Source: Molossus alvarezi (Eukaryota > Chordata > Mammalia > Chiroptera > Molossidae). From it: a DNA stretch of 64,000 nucleotides. The DNA lies in contig CM073889.1 in the NCBI GenBank assembly GCA_037176705.1, forward strand, positions 99,775,890 through 99,839,889. Direction: 5' to 3'. This document shows, in pieces, positions 1 to 11,724 of this stretch; the first letter of the stretch is position 1; the number at the start of each line of letters is the position of its first letter. The notes under the pieces are model-generated. The model saw only the letters and a program-made list of their open reading frames with translations, searched no databases and was not told where the DNA came from. The translations under genes and the position numbers were made by a program.

Positions 1-344
1 TAAAGTAAATTTTTAAAACACAGAAACATTAGAGCTGGAAAGGAATGTTAAAAATGATTCTGGTTGAGCCTCCACGTTAACAGACAAGGACATCAAGCCT
101 CATGGAGCTGCAGGATTTTCCCAAGGTTAGCAATGGATCCAGGATTCAACCCAAGGTCTGCTAATCCCCAAAGCAGTGTCTGTCCACTCTCCTTTGTTGC
201 CTGTGGTAGGGCCCAAGGTCCAGTGTATGATATTGTTTGCCATCTGCCTCCTCCACAAGAATACTGAGAGGTGTCAGTTTTGTCTTTCAGTACTTATAAC
301 ACTACCTGGCACATAGTAGGTGCTCTTGAAATGGAATCCAACGC
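1..344. other. Unassigned DNA with an L2/MIR-like tail
   Basis: No gene is visible. Positions about 285-330 (cctggcacatagtaggtgct) match the 3' tail shared by many ancient L2 and MIR copies. The rest is unassigned. Confidence 0.4.
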
Positions 345-347
345 GTG

Positions 348-512
348 ACATGGAATGGAAGAGAATGGGTGAAATGGGTGGAATAGAGGGAATGGAATGA
401 ACAGAGTAGAATGGAATGGAGTGGGGCAGGATGGATGGGATGGGATGAGATGAGACAGGGAGGGGGGAGATGGGATGGGATGGAATAGATGGGATGGAAC
501 AGAATAGAGTTT
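348..512 (+). repeat. Degenerate GGAAT/GGGAT pentamer repeat
   Basis: About 165 bases are built from imperfect GGAAT, GGGAT and GAGAT units. The strand is strongly purine-biased, with almost no C. It resembles simple satellite-like (GGAAT)n sequence in the middle of otherwise ordinary DNA. The open frames here are artefacts of the pentamer. Confidence 0.8.
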
Positions 513-2149
513 GCAGAGCTAAGATTAGGATTCTTTTCCCCTGGTTCCCATTTAATGGTATAGGCAAAAAAGAATCCCAAACTCCCTCTCTCCTGTCCCC
601 CTACCTGTGGGAAGCACCATCTCTGTTTCCATTTCCCATTTCAGCCAAATAACCTCTCAGCAAGCATCTAAGGACAGGGTCTCTGGCACAGGCTGGGGGC
701 TGGGAAGCAGGAATCAGCCCTTTGCCTCGGGAATGAAAGACGAAGGACTGAGGTCCACATCCTTTGTGAGAGCAGTTTCGGGAAGCGTGGGGCAATTAAT
801 TAGCCACAGTTGGAGAGGCAGATCCTAATCCAAGTTGACTTTCACCAGAATAGTCAAGAGAGCAAAAGGAAGATGCAGGAAGTGGACCCAAGGGCCATTC
901 CCTGAATCCATGCTATAGACTCACAGGAGTTCCAGCCATGCTGTAGGTTCAGAGAGATCTGTGAAAGTCCTGGGCAGGTTGGGGTGCCCCTCTCCTGTTC
1001 ACTATCTTCTCTTCCCAAACACACATTGGGAACATGGCCAATCCATCAAGCCCACAATATTTGGTCTTGAGGACATTGGAACCTTGGACCTCAAAGCAGT
1101 TTGAGTGAAGAGTGGGGATGTTTTATACCCACCATTGTCAGACCCCTGTAATTCCCTTGCACTGGTGTAGCAAGACACATTTCATAGCACTCGTATGTTG
1201 GACCACTCTGTGCCCCCCAACACTGGGGGGCTGGCTCTCTGTTCTCTTCCATTCCCACCCCCGTTACAAGCTGCCCGACCTCACTAACGATACAGCCAGA
1301 GCCTCTGAGGCTGAGCTGGACATGAGCTCTTGCCTGGTCTTCCTGTCACTGCTCCCTCAGGGTGCTTGTTGGGATGCCTATGCTCTGACTTCAGGAACCC
1401 GTGTGCCCCCTGGTTTTTTATCATGTGCCCTGACGCACATTGTCCCCAAATGTCTGTCCTATTCATTTCTTCCTGATGCCCATCTCAACCAGCACCCAGT
1501 ATCATCACATCACTGGGTGCTCATCACTACCATATTACCCCCTTACAACCCTGCAATCTCCCTTCGCTGTGTGTCCACTGACCCCATCAGCCCTCCCGGG
1601 CTTCAGAGCACCTGCCTGTGTCTTGACTGACGGGTTCCAGGTCCTTGTCCCTCCAGCCTTGCTCTCAGCCTTGTCCCAACTCCACCAGCTCTCACTCCCC
1701 ATCCAGTTGTCCGCAAAGCCCACCATCCAACAAGACACCCCTCTGCCACCTCACTCGTCACCTAACCTGGAAACCAGAAACCAGCCATCTATCCCCCACT
1801 CCTTGGACAGGGCAGGGGTAGGGGAAAGAGCAGCAGAATGGGCTGTTGACCATGAATTCCATTTCCCTTCCCACCTCTGGCTATGTAAGCAGTAGAAGCT
1901 GGGCTTTGTTCGCTCTGCGTGCACACACATTAGCTCCACGATCACCTGCCATTCCTGCTGATCCTTGGAATTTGTTTCAAAGCTGCCTTTTGGAAACTCC
2001 TAAGTAGTATGTAATTCAGTGGATTTTATGTTCTGCTCACTGCCTGGCAAAGTAGCTTATTCCACAAACCCTGGCACATCAGAGAAAACAAGTTGCATTG
2101 AAACCAGGGCTGCACTCAGCACCAACCCCCACGCTGTCCCAGCCCAGCC
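513..2149. other. Unassigned non-coding DNA
   Basis: I see no exon-like ORF with plausible splice signals and no repeat I can name. The interval 1200-1790 is pyrimidine-rich on the + strand, which keeps some frames open by composition. Confidence 0.5.
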
Positions 2150-2640
2150 GGAGGAAGGCACCGCCTCGCCTCGACCGAGTCTGTGTCAAGTTTCTTAACG
2201 TCTGAACTTTTACATTCTCAACTTCAATAACTTGGGTTGTTAGTATGAAAGAAACAGTCTGTAAATGGCATTTAAAAGCAAATTGGATTTTCTTCCCCCA
2301 GCTGATACAGCCCGCGGTTCTGCTTGCCGGAGGACGCGGTTTACTTCCCTCCGAAGCAGCCATTTGTCATGTGTCAGAGGATCTGAAATAAAATTCCTTT
2401 GTGTACGACGATCTAATAAAGAGGTTCTTAACGTTAATCATTTCCTCTAAATGCCGTTCACACATTGTTCTTCTCATACCTCCAATCTAAGGTATCGACG
2501 CCGAGAGGTGTGCGAGGATTTCTGAAGATCCTAAACATGTGTTGTGGAATAACATTTGCACCAACATCCGCCTCCTTTGTATGCGAGGCCAGTGGCTCCG
2601 CTGGTAGGTGTTAACGTGCATCAGGAAAGCCATCTGCTGG
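2150..2640. other. Candidate conserved non-coding element
   Basis: This block is free of recognisable transposons. It keeps several CpGs (gacgcgg, cgacgatc, cgacgccgag) in otherwise AT-leaning sequence, and has TAAT-type homeodomain cores such as gttaatcattt near 2430. CpG retention in AT-leaning, repeat-free DNA is typical of conserved regulatory elements. I infer this; no alignment was available. Confidence 0.35.
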
Positions 2641-3038
2641 GCGGGGAGGGAGCTTAAATCCATGGGACCCAGGAAGGAACAGGCAGGAGGACGGGTTTGC
2701 AAAGGCAGAAGGGAGGCGACAGGGAAGGGGCACTCGGACGCTCAACACTCAGCAATGTTTGTTCAGGGACTTCCTGTGCTAGGCTGTCTGCTTGGCAGTA
2801 GGGCCACAGGCACATACCCAAAGGCTTGTCACCTTCAAGACCTTTCTGAAATGAAGCAGGGCACAAATCAATAAATGAACCGATAAACACAGACAGACAC
2901 CATCAAATTTATCAACAAGGTTTATGCGTCACCTGCCCTGGCCCTCCCCAGCCCCCGCAGATGTGGGTACCCTCCTATGGTTTCCTTTGCCCCTCAGGCA
3001 CACTTCCTCTAGAACCCTCGTCATTGTCATCTATGCAT
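2641..3038. other. Unassigned DNA with an L2-like fragment
   Basis: Positions about 2745-2880 resemble the common 'gtgctaggc...' L2/MIR-type tail. Nothing else is recognised. Confidence 0.35.
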
Positions 3039-3411
3039 TGTCTCAGTCAGTCTTGGCTGCTATAACAAATTGCCACAGACTGGTTCATAGACAACAAACA
3101 CTTATTTCTCACAGTTCTGGAGGCTGGGAAGTTCAAGATTAAGGTGCTAGCAGGTCTGGTGTCTGGTGAAGGCCCACTTCCTTGTTCACAGATGGCTGTC
3201 TTCACATTGTATCTGCACATGGTAAGCTCAGAGAGATTGAGAGCAAGCTCTCCTGTCTCCCCATATGAGGGTTCTAATCCCATTCACACGGGTTCCACCC
3301 TCATAATCTAATCACCTCCCAAAGGCACTTTTACCACCTAATACCATCACATTGGGGGTTAGCATTCCGACATGTGAATTTTGGAGAAACACAAACTTTC
3401 AGTCCATAACA
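3039..3411 (-). mobile_element. Solo MaLR (MST-type) LTR, antisense
   Basis: Read on the minus strand, the element starts TGTTATGG, carries the MaLR-typical 'gtgatggtattagg' and 'ggaggtgattag' segments, and has the 'cctccagaactgtgagaaat' block just before its end. It finishes in ...CA. It is about 373 bp long, as expected for an MST-like solo LTR. Obvious 5-bp target duplications are no longer visible, which fits great age. No internal retroviral sequence is attached. Confidence 0.75.
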
Positions 3412-5230
3412 GACTGACAATTCAAGGTCAAGGACTAATCTTTTCATCTCTGCACCCTCAGGGTCTAGCACAGTATCTGTCCCATGGAAAGCACCAAACA
3501 AGTAGCTGCTGAATAAAGGAAAGATCCAGTCCCTGCTCTCAAGACTAGTGCAGGAAACAGAAACAGAGGAAGGATCACAGTGTGGGAGTCACGTGCTCTG
3601 TCAGTCAGCTCAGGCTGAGGATGCTGCAGTGATAAGTGACCCCAGACTTCAGTGGCTTCCAAGAGCAGTTTACTTCTTACCTACCTGTGTGAGCATCACA
3701 GGTGGTCTGTGAGCCCCTGCTCCAACCTCTTCATTTCAGGGACAAGGTGGAAATAACAGCCACCATTCCAGGCATGCAGGTCCCCTGGCAGAGGAAAAAC
3801 AGAAATAATAGAGCAACGTGAAGGTTCTAGAAGCAACTGCTCCAAAGAGGCACATGTCACTTCCGCCCACATTTCATTATCCAAAGCACCTAACACAGTC
3901 CAGCCCGCCATCAGGCAGCCAGGACATGTCCTCTTCCCACAGAACAGCCCAGTTGAGAGGGTAGAAAACGTAGACCTACAGTGTAGACGACCCCAAACAC
4001 TACGAGAGAGGAACACTGTGAATCTCAGCGATCAGTCAGGGATGCAGCACTTCAACTAAGAAAAGAGCATGAGGGGTGACTTGCTTCAGAGCCCAAAACT
4101 GAGTTCTCAGGTGACAGCTGCCTGTGCTATGTCCTAACCACAGGGGGGTGTCCCCAAAGGCCTTGTGGACACCTGTGCATTTTCCATGTTTCCAAGGATA
4201 GAATCAGCAGCAGAAGCAAAGATGTACCCAGGGCTTTAGGAAACTGCCCCAAACCCAGTTAGATGTTGGGGGTCACTGGCCCAGCCCAGCCCAAGGATGC
4301 CCAGTCTCAGAGGACATGGCAGGCCTCCTGACATGGTACTTGTATTCAGAGCTCACTGTTCCTCTCCCAGGGGTTGGGAGGGAGGCAGAGACACAGACAC
4401 TCTGAATAACCTGCTGGGGAGGCTGTAGTCACATCCCCAGGCAAACGTGTCAGCCTACCCTAGAGATGGGAGTCATGGCCGGACACCTCTATGCCCCCTT
4501 CTGAGGGGAAATGGTCAGAGCAGACCACCTGCTGCCCACACTGCATGCTCGTTGCCATGGACCCCCTGGCTGCACCCGAGGTAGACACTCAGCCCATGGG
4601 CAGACATACCTGCTAAGCCTGGTGTGAAGAGATGAGATGAACCCTCTCCTGCGGTTTTGAACCAGAGAGTAGTGAGAGATGGTCCGTCAGGCGGAAGGTA
4701 GAGTTAGCCAGAACCCCGTACAGCCGGTGTGAGGAGGGGACACACAGGACGAGGAAGGCTGCTGGCAGAGAAAGAAGACTGGAGGCGCCTTGCAGCGAGA
4801 AACATGCTGAGAGAGAGACAGAGAGAGACTTAGCTGGCTTCTGCCCGTGCCGCGACAGATTTGTTTCCAGTCCAAATCAACAGTGCCTTGGCAGAGACCT
4901 TTGTTCCTGAGTCAGTCTCTGTCCCTTACAACCAACAAAGTCTAGCTTGAAACACCCACCAGGTAAACATCCACAGTGTGGGGCCCTCCCCGGGAAAGGG
5001 CACAGAGCAGGACAAGAGGCCCCACGTAAGATGAGTAAGTTGACATGTGACATTTCCAGAATGGATGAAACCATGAGGGGAGGGGAGAACCTTTAAAAGA
5101 AGAAGAATAAAAATTTTGAAATACATACAAAATATAATGATGCCCTTTATACTCCTGATGATATATAAGTAAGAAACATTAGGTGGACTATTAAATTTTA
5201 CTAATGAAGTCACCACTTCATTAATGTTAT
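3412..5230. other. Unassigned DNA with old repeat remnants
   Basis: Positions about 3450-3520 look like an L2-type tail. Positions 3600-4020 loosely resemble an ancient LTR-type repeat I cannot name. The interval 4020-5230 has no recognised element and no credible coding exon. Confidence 0.4.
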
Positions 5231-6900
5231 TTATCATATACTTGTAGACTCAAAAAGCTGAGGGTGGTGGGGAGTGGAAATTTTAATGTAAACTTTTTTC
5301 CCAGATTATAATTTAGTTTTCCATTTTCCTTTTGTTGTAATTAGGTCCATTTGCATCAATCCTAGGTTTTCAACAATCTTGGCAAAAGACTATCTACTAT
5401 AATGGCCTTTAAAAAAAGAAAATAAGCTTTTGGTTTTATGAATTAACTGTTTTTTCTTTTCTATTCAATTCATCTTTATTCATTCCTTCTGTTTATTGTC
5501 TTTTGGTTTCTATTTGTTGCTCCTTATCTAATTTCTTAAGTTGAAACATAAAGTTATTTATTTTCAGACTTGGTATTTTCTAATTAATGGATCTAAGGCT
5601 TTTAATTACTTTCTGAAAACCCACACTCCATATGTTTTGATATATTGTGTTCTCGTATTTAGTTTAATAATGTGTAATTATCATTGTGATTGACTTTAAC
5701 CCAATAATTAGAGGACTGTGTTACTTAAATGACAGGTGCACAGATTTTATTTTTGTTATCATTTTGTTGATGAGATCTCACTTTATTGAATATGGTTAGC
5801 AAACGTGACATTAGGTATGACAGTAATCTTTAAAAATGTATCAGGCCCTGGCTGGTTTGGCTCGGCGGTTAGAGCCACGGCCTATGAACCAAAGAGTCAC
5901 GGGTTTAACTCTAGCCAAGGGCATGTACCTCGGTGGCGGTTTGTCCCTAGCTCTGGTCCGGGTCGTGCAGGAGGCAACCAATCAATGTGTCTCTCTCATG
6001 TCGATGTTTCTTTCTGTCTATCTCTCTCTCTCTCTCCCACTCTAGCTGAAGATAAATGGAAAAAAATATTCTCGGATGAGGACTCAAAACAGAAAAAATA
6101 AAAATGTATCAATATTTTATTTGTGACCAAATACATGAACAATTATGTGAATGTTCCATATGTGTTTGAAAGGAACAGCATTCTCTACTTGTTCAGTCTC
6201 TATCCTACATTTTATAATTCATCAACCTAGTTAATCATGCTATTTCTATCATCCATAGCTTTACTTGGTTGTCTTGTTGATCTGTTGAAAAGTTAAAGTC
6301 TCTGACTATTTATCTATTTCTCCTGGGAGTACTATCAATTTTTGCTTTGTATATTTTCAAGGTTTTTGTTATGTGCTAATGGTTCAAAATTGTTATATAT
6401 CATCTTAACAGGGAGTTCCTTTCATTAAAATAGTCTCTTTATTTGCTGTTACAATTGCTATTGTTATTTCCATTTTATTTGCCTTCCCCGATATACATCT
6501 TTACATCTGTTTTTATGTTTTCAATTTTTCTACTGTTTTATATGTGTATCTTGCTAGAAAAAGTCATGAAACTGGATTTTTTAAAAATCCAAGCTGAGAA
6601 GTATTTTACTCATTCACAAGTATAACTAACAGGTTTAGAGTTATTCTACCAATAGCAGGTGTGCCTGTCTCTGTGCATATTCTATTTATCATGCTTTCTG
6701 ATTTGGTTTTGACCCATTTCTGCCTTTTGGTAATTTTTTTGAGCTGTCTTCCTTTGATTTTACTTTTTTGCTAATATTTTTAAAGTTGAACCCTATGTTT
6801 TTATGTTTCTAGTGTTTACCCTTAAAATTTGGTCCACAGTCCTTTTTCTAGAATATCTACCAATGTTCAGTATCTATATTCACCCCTAAGAACAGACAAA
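5231..6900 (-). mobile_element. Old L1 (L1M-type) remnant, antisense
   Basis: AT-rich sequence whose reverse complement resembles ancient L1 ORF2. On the + strand it shows typical antisense-L1 phrases such as 'tgatctgttgaaaagttaaag' near 6280 and 'tatttctcctgggagtac' near 6315. Every frame is broken. The Ves SINE at 5844-6098 splits it. Placing it in a named subfamily needs alignment. Confidence 0.6.
5844..6098 (+). mobile_element. Ves SINE with perfect 13-bp target-site duplication
   Basis: The tRNA-derived head begins GGCCCTGGCTGGTTTGGCTC. A pyrimidine tract follows, and the tail carries CTCGGATGAGGACT and an A-rich end. TAAAAATGTATCA is present at 5831-5843 and again at 6099-6111, so both insertion borders are exact. 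The host sequence is an old antisense L1. The perfect duplication indicates a fairly recent insertion. Confidence 0.92.
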
Positions 6901-6977
6901 CTGTCCTCCCTCCCTCCCTCACCACCTCCACCTTGTGGTCTCCTTTGTTTGATAGAATCTGAACTTTTTGTTCTGGT

Positions 6978-7826
6978 TTTTAATTTTTTTTAAATTAATT
7001 TATTTATTTTTATTTTTTAAGAGAATTTGTTTTATTAATTAATTTTTGTTACAGATGTTTCTCCTTTTTCCCCCACTGATTCCCCCCTCCCTCTCCCTCC
7101 CTGCCCTGTCCCCAGCTTTATTGTCCATGTCCATTGTTCATGCACACATGCATATAAGTTCTGTGGTTTATCTCTCCCCCACCACCCCCTCTTCTGGGGA
7201 CTGTCAGTCTGTACCCCACGTCCATGTCTCTGAGACTACCCCATTCCTCAGACTGTTATGTTCATTATATTCCACAAATAAGTGAGATCATATGATACTT
7301 GTCTTTCTCTGTTTGGCTTGTTTCACTTAGGATGATACTTTCCAGGTCCCTCCATGTAGTCTTAAAGGATAAGAGATCTTTCTTTCTTACAGCTGCATAG
7401 TACTCCATTGTGTATATGTACCACTGCTTTCTTATCCATTCGTCTACAGATAGACACTTGGGCTGTTTCCAGATCTTAGCTATTGTAAATAGTGCTGCTA
7501 CGAACATGGGGGGACATATCTTCTTTCTGATTGGTGTTTCAGGCTTCTTAGGGTATATTCCTAGAAGTGGGATCACTGGGTCAAATGGAAGTTCAATTTT
7601 TAATTTTTTGAGATAACACCATATTGTTTTCCATAGTGGCTGCACCAGTCTGCATTCCCACCAGCAGTGTACTAGAGTCCTCTTTTCTCCACACCCTCGC
7701 CAACACTTGTTGTTTGATGATTTGTTGATGGCGGCCATTCTGACAGGTGTGAGGTGATACCTCATTGTTGTTTTAATTTGCATCTCTCTGATGATTAGTG
7801 ATGATGAGCATTTCTTCATATGTCTG
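6978..7826 (-). mobile_element. 5'-truncated young L1, antisense
   Basis: The reverse complement holds the last part of ORF2, the 3' UTR and the A-rich end of an L1 very like the full element at 15640. The 5' truncation falls a few bases upstream of the 'catatgaagaaatgc' segment, where similarity stops and unrelated bases begin. The 3' end is A/T-rich (6978-7045) rather than a clean A run. Confidence 0.85.
7265..7819 (-). pseudogene. L1 ORF2 C-terminal fragment (184 aa, uninterrupted)
   Basis: This is the C-terminal 184 residues of L1 ORF2p. It keeps the C-x3-C-x7-H-x4-C motif and the terminal KDKYHMISL segment. Compared by eye with the same stretch of the intact ORF2 at 17354, I count 14 substitutions in 184 residues and no stop or frameshift. 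It lacks endonuclease and reverse transcriptase domains and has no promoter, so it cannot act alone. The open frame reflects recent insertion. Confidence 0.88.
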
Positions 7827-7836
7827 ATACATACAA

Positions 7837-7944
7837 TTTTTTTTTTTTTTTTTTTTTTGGTACGTGCACCTAGGGGGAACTGAACCTGGAACTCTCTGGT
7901 CCGCAGGCCGATGCTCCAACGGCTGAGCCATACAGGCCAGGGCT
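7837..7944 (-). mobile_element. tRNA-head-only SINE with A tail, antisense
   Basis: The reverse complement reads AGCCCTGGCCTGTATGGCTC, continues through a GGTTCAGTTCC B-box-like motif to gcacgtacc, and then runs directly into 22 A residues. It lacks the pyrimidine tract and the CTCGGGTGAGGAT or AATCAATAAAA tail of the other Ves copies here. It is therefore only the tRNA-like promoter part, polyadenylated. It lies directly upstream of, and in the same orientation as, the truncated L1 at 6978-7826. Confidence 0.8.
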
Positions 7945-9699
7945 TTAATTTTTAAATGTCTTCACAATAAACAACAAGTTTTCCTAATTTCCTTTTACTT
8001 CATTGTGTCTTCCTTGTAGACTCATTATTTGGTATTTAGTGGCATGCATACTCATTATTTGGTATTTAGATACTCAGTAGTATGAGACCCATCTCAATTT
8101 TATTCAGATATATTTTGGGGAAAATATTACATGCTTTTATCCATCATGCATTGAGTGTTATCTGAAAATGTCTTAAACGTAATTTTATGAAGAAAAATAT
8201 ATTATTTCCCTTTATTATCATTTAGAATAAGTTGGGCTTTGTTTAACAAAAAGCCCACAAAACAGTAGCTTAAAAATATCAAAATTATTATTTTTTTTCT
8301 CAAAAAAAAACAATAAAGCTCAGAGGGAATCAGGTCTAGTGTGGTCACTGCATGGTCTCTGCAGACTTCTTCTACCTTATTGCTTCACAGAACATAGCTC
8401 CTGTTCCCAAAGCCACCTCATGCTTCAGGATGGCTGCTGGGACTCCAGCCATTACATCTTCATCAAGGCAATGGGAAGGAAGAAGGCAGAAAAGTCAGGG
8501 TACCCTAAACTTTTAAGACTTCCCAGAACACAATGATCCTACTTATATTTATAAGCTGTACCCAGATGTAAAGGAGGCTAAGTTTGTTTGTTTCTCTGTT
8601 TATGTAACTGGATGGCTATGTGCCTACATTAGGACACATCATAGTAACATTTAAGAATGACAGGAATCACCAGACGATCTGAAAAGCTCCCAGAGAGTAG
8701 AAAAGATCACATTAAAAATAAATGGTCATAAATAAATAAATAATAAAAATAAAATAAATTTTTAAATGGTCATATTCAAATGATTTAGAATATATATAAG
8801 ATCAGAAGCGATGCCTTCAAAAGACTGTGGGGAAGGGTTCTCCAACTGAGAATTCTGTACCCAACCGCAGCCTCTTGGGAGAGGGCTTCCACCTTTCACC
8901 GAAGGCTACCGAATAATGCAGTTTACCAAAATAAAGAAGTAAAACCAAGAAAAAGAGAGACATGGGATCTAGAAAACAGGAACTCAATCAAGGAAAGAGG
9001 TGAAAAAAATCCCAGGGAACCAGCTGATGGAATAGTGAGTGCATTTGAACAGACTTGGAAGAGACGTTCATGTCTGTAGGAGAATGTGGGAATGGATTAG
9101 CAGTTAGGTACTAACAGGTATATCAACTGAGCAAATAAAAATAAAAGCAAGTATTAATCCAGAGGGAAGAAAAAAGGATTATAATCATAGCACACTCCAT
9201 GACTTAGCGGTGAATAATATTGATATGGTCATACTAATATAAGCCAACAGTAATTTTAGCCACAACTTGTGATACAGCTATATTGGAGGATAAGTGGATG
9301 TGTTTGGGGAGCAAGAAAATGGGCAGAGAAACAATCCAATTTTCCATACTTGAAAGTCAATAGATAATTCTTAAAACTGAGAAATCAAGAAATAGCTACA
9401 TATACGAGAAATTGATAAATAAAGAAGCGAATAGCAGAAGAAACAGCTAAAACAGTTGAGAGTGGTTGTTTTTGGGAGGAATAGGGTGGAGAGGGCCAGG
9501 GTAGCATTTTTTTACATTACATTCCTACTAATATTTTTTGTCTATTTAAAATATAGCAATTTGTATAACAATATAAATCAAATATATTTAAAGAAATATA
9601 CAATGCCAGACAATTTGGGGTTACTTTTTCTTTGTTGGCAGGGAAGGTGATGGGGGAAGAAAGGAAGGCATCTTAACACACCAGCCAAATGCAATAATT
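7945..9699. other. AT-rich DNA with old repeat remnants
   Basis: Positions 8230-8560 look like an ancient interspersed repeat I cannot name. Positions 8729-8765 are an AAAT-rich simple repeat. Positions 8770-9450 have the A-rich, frame-broken look of old L1 or HAL1 sequence on the + strand. No exon is recognised. Confidence 0.4.
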
Positions 9700-9902
9700 C
9701 TTCCAAAGAAGAATTGCAAAGCTGGTAAATGTTCTGAGTCCGTACTTGTCTGATACGGTTTCATTTTGCCCTCACACTTCAATGATAATTTATGTTCAAA
9801 GTCATTTCCCCTCAGAGCTTTGAAAATATTGCTTCATTATTTTCTTGTATCCAATTTTGCTGATGAGGAGGATGGTACCAATCCAATGTTTGTTCCTATG
9901 TC

Positions 9903-10312
9903 TGTTGGGTTGAAGTGTCTCCCCAAATGATCCACCCAAGTCACAACTCCCAGTACCTGTGAGGGGGACCTTATTTGGAAAGAGCGGGTGTGCAGATATT
10001 AAGTTAAGGGTCTCAAGATGTGGGTGGGCCGTGAATCTGAACACTTGTGTCCTCATAAGAAGAGAGAATACAATGAAGGTGACCCTGTGAAGATGAAGGC
10101 AGAGATCAGTGATGCAGGTCCAAGCCAGGAACACCAAGGATTGTCAGAGCCAGGTGACAGGCATGGAAGGGAGAATCCCTCCTGCATATCCAAAGGGAAC
10201 CCAGCCGACACCTTGCTCTCAGACTTCCAGCCTCCAGAACTGTGCTAATCACATTGTTTAAGCCACCCAGTGTGTGGTACTTTGTTATACCAGTCCTAGG
10301 AAACCCACGCAC
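9903..10312 (+). mobile_element. Solo MaLR-type LTR
   Basis: The element starts TGTTGGGTTGAAG and contains 'gaccttatttggaaagag', 'aacaccaaggattg' and 'cctccagaactgtgc'. It ends with 'taagccacccag...tgtggtactttgtta' followed by ...CA. About 410 bp, with no internal region. It is old and diverged. Confidence 0.65.
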
Positions 10313-10367
10313 AGGCATGTGTGTTTGTTTCTCACTGAAGATTTTCAGGATTTCCCCTGCGTCTTTT

Positions 10368-10553
10368 TTAAAAATATGTTTTTATTAGTGTTTTAGAGAG
10401 AGAGAAACATTAATGTGAAAGAGATCGGCTGCCTCCTGCACACCCCCTACTGGGGATCAAGCCCACAACCACGCCATGTGCCCTGACTGGGAATCAAACC
10501 GGGACCTCTCAGTCCATGGGACAACATTCAACCCACTGAGCCACACTGGCAGG
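10368..10553 (-). mobile_element. Ves SINE, antisense, older copy
   Basis: The reverse complement has a tRNA-like head (ggctcagtggg), a B-box-like GGTTTGATTCC, a CTCTCTCTCTAAAACAC tract and an AATAAAAACATATT tail, which is the CATATT-tail subtype. It is diverged and has no clear target duplication. Confidence 0.82.
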
Positions 10554-11129
10554 TCCCCTGAGTCTTTACTGATCTAAAATCTCACTAGGACATGTCTATG
10601 TTTGTGGATTTTAAACTGCACTGGCCATCCATGGGCCCTTTAAGTCTGAGGACTTATATTTCTTTGGTTCTGGAAAAGTATCTTCTATTAATTCTTGAAG
10701 TATTGCCTCTCCCCCATTATGTCTATTTTTTTTCCTTTCGGTCCTCTGTATTTATGTGTCCTCTGTGTTGATTAGCTTTTCTTTCGTGCTTCCTATCTCC
10801 TGACCTTTGCACTGCATTTTGGAGAAATTCTTGCCTGATATTTCAGCAATCACTTCTCTTGCGTCTGTGCTCATCTTGCAATTCAGCCCATCAGTTGTAA
10901 AGTTTGTTTAAATTTCAATTCATAAAATGTTAATTTCCACGGTCTCCAGTTGATCCTGATTATGTAGGTCCAAAAGCCTCCACATCTTTTAGACGATATG
11001 TTTTGGTTAGAAGTTGTCTTGTGTCCTCAGAATGCCATCATCTGGGACGTTCTTCAGGCCTTCACATGTCTAATCAAGAGAGGCGCCCAGAACTTTCATT
11101 CCGATCCTGACATCACGGCTGTTCCCTGC

Positions 11130-11610
11130 ACCCTGCGAGTGCTGAGCAGTCCGCTGAGCATCAGTATGCACTGCCTCCTTCAATACTCACAACAACCCAG
11201 GACGGTCATGTTAACCTCCCCCTGCAATAGAGGAACAAACGAAGGCTGGTAGAGGTCATTTGCTTCAGATCACAGACGAGCTAACCAGTAGTAGAAATGC
11301 AATTTCTTTTGTTGTTGTTACTCCTCAACCGAGCATCTTTTTCCATTAATTTTTTTTTTTTTTTTTTTTTTAGATGGAGTGGAAGAAAGGAGGGAGGGAG
11401 GGAGAGAGAGAGAAAAACATTGTTGTGAGAGAGACACATCGATTGGTTGCCTCCTGCATGACTCCAATCAGGGCCAGAAATGAAACCTGCAACCCAGGTA
11501 CATGCCCTTGACCAGGAATTGAACCCAAGACCCCTCGGTCCGAGGGCCAATGCTCTAACCACTGACTGGTACTGGCCAGGGCAGGAAATGGAATTTGAAC
11601 CCAGCGCGGC
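11130..11610 (-). mobile_element. MIR SINE, antisense, split by a Ves SINE
   Basis: Positions 11130-11306 and 11583-11610 read as one antisense MIR. Landmarks are 'aatactcacaacaaccca', the degenerate core, then 'ggaatttgaacccag' after the interruption. The Ves SINE at 11307-11582 sits exactly in the gap. Confidence 0.7.
11307..11582 (-). mobile_element. Ves SINE nested in MIR, antisense
   Basis: The reverse complement has a Ves head starting gccctggccagtacc, a pyrimidine tract and an internal A run (22 T at 11350-11371 on the + strand). The distal tail contains GCTCGGTTGAGGAGT and ends acaacaacaaaag. Near-identical flanks gaaatgcaattt (left) and gaaatggaattt (right), 11 of 12 matching, are the target duplication. 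This shows that the distal tail belongs to the SINE. Confidence 0.82.
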
Positions 11611-11724
11611 CAACTCCCGAATCTGAGCGCGCGGCCGCTCCATGATTCTGCCTTCAATCACGTTGCATGCGCGTGTCCCATTTCTAGGTGTCAGTTTCTG
11701 CATGTGGTAAAGGAGATTAATGGA

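Larger units (their letters stand above)
9700..11010 (-). mobile_element. Old L1 remnant, antisense, cut by an LTR and a SINE
   Basis: Segments 9700-9900, 10313-10367 and 10554-11010 read as one old antisense L1-like sequence. A typical passage is 'tattaattcttgaagtatt' near 10686. A MaLR-type LTR and a Ves SINE split it. Assignment is by overall resemblance only. Confidence 0.5.
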
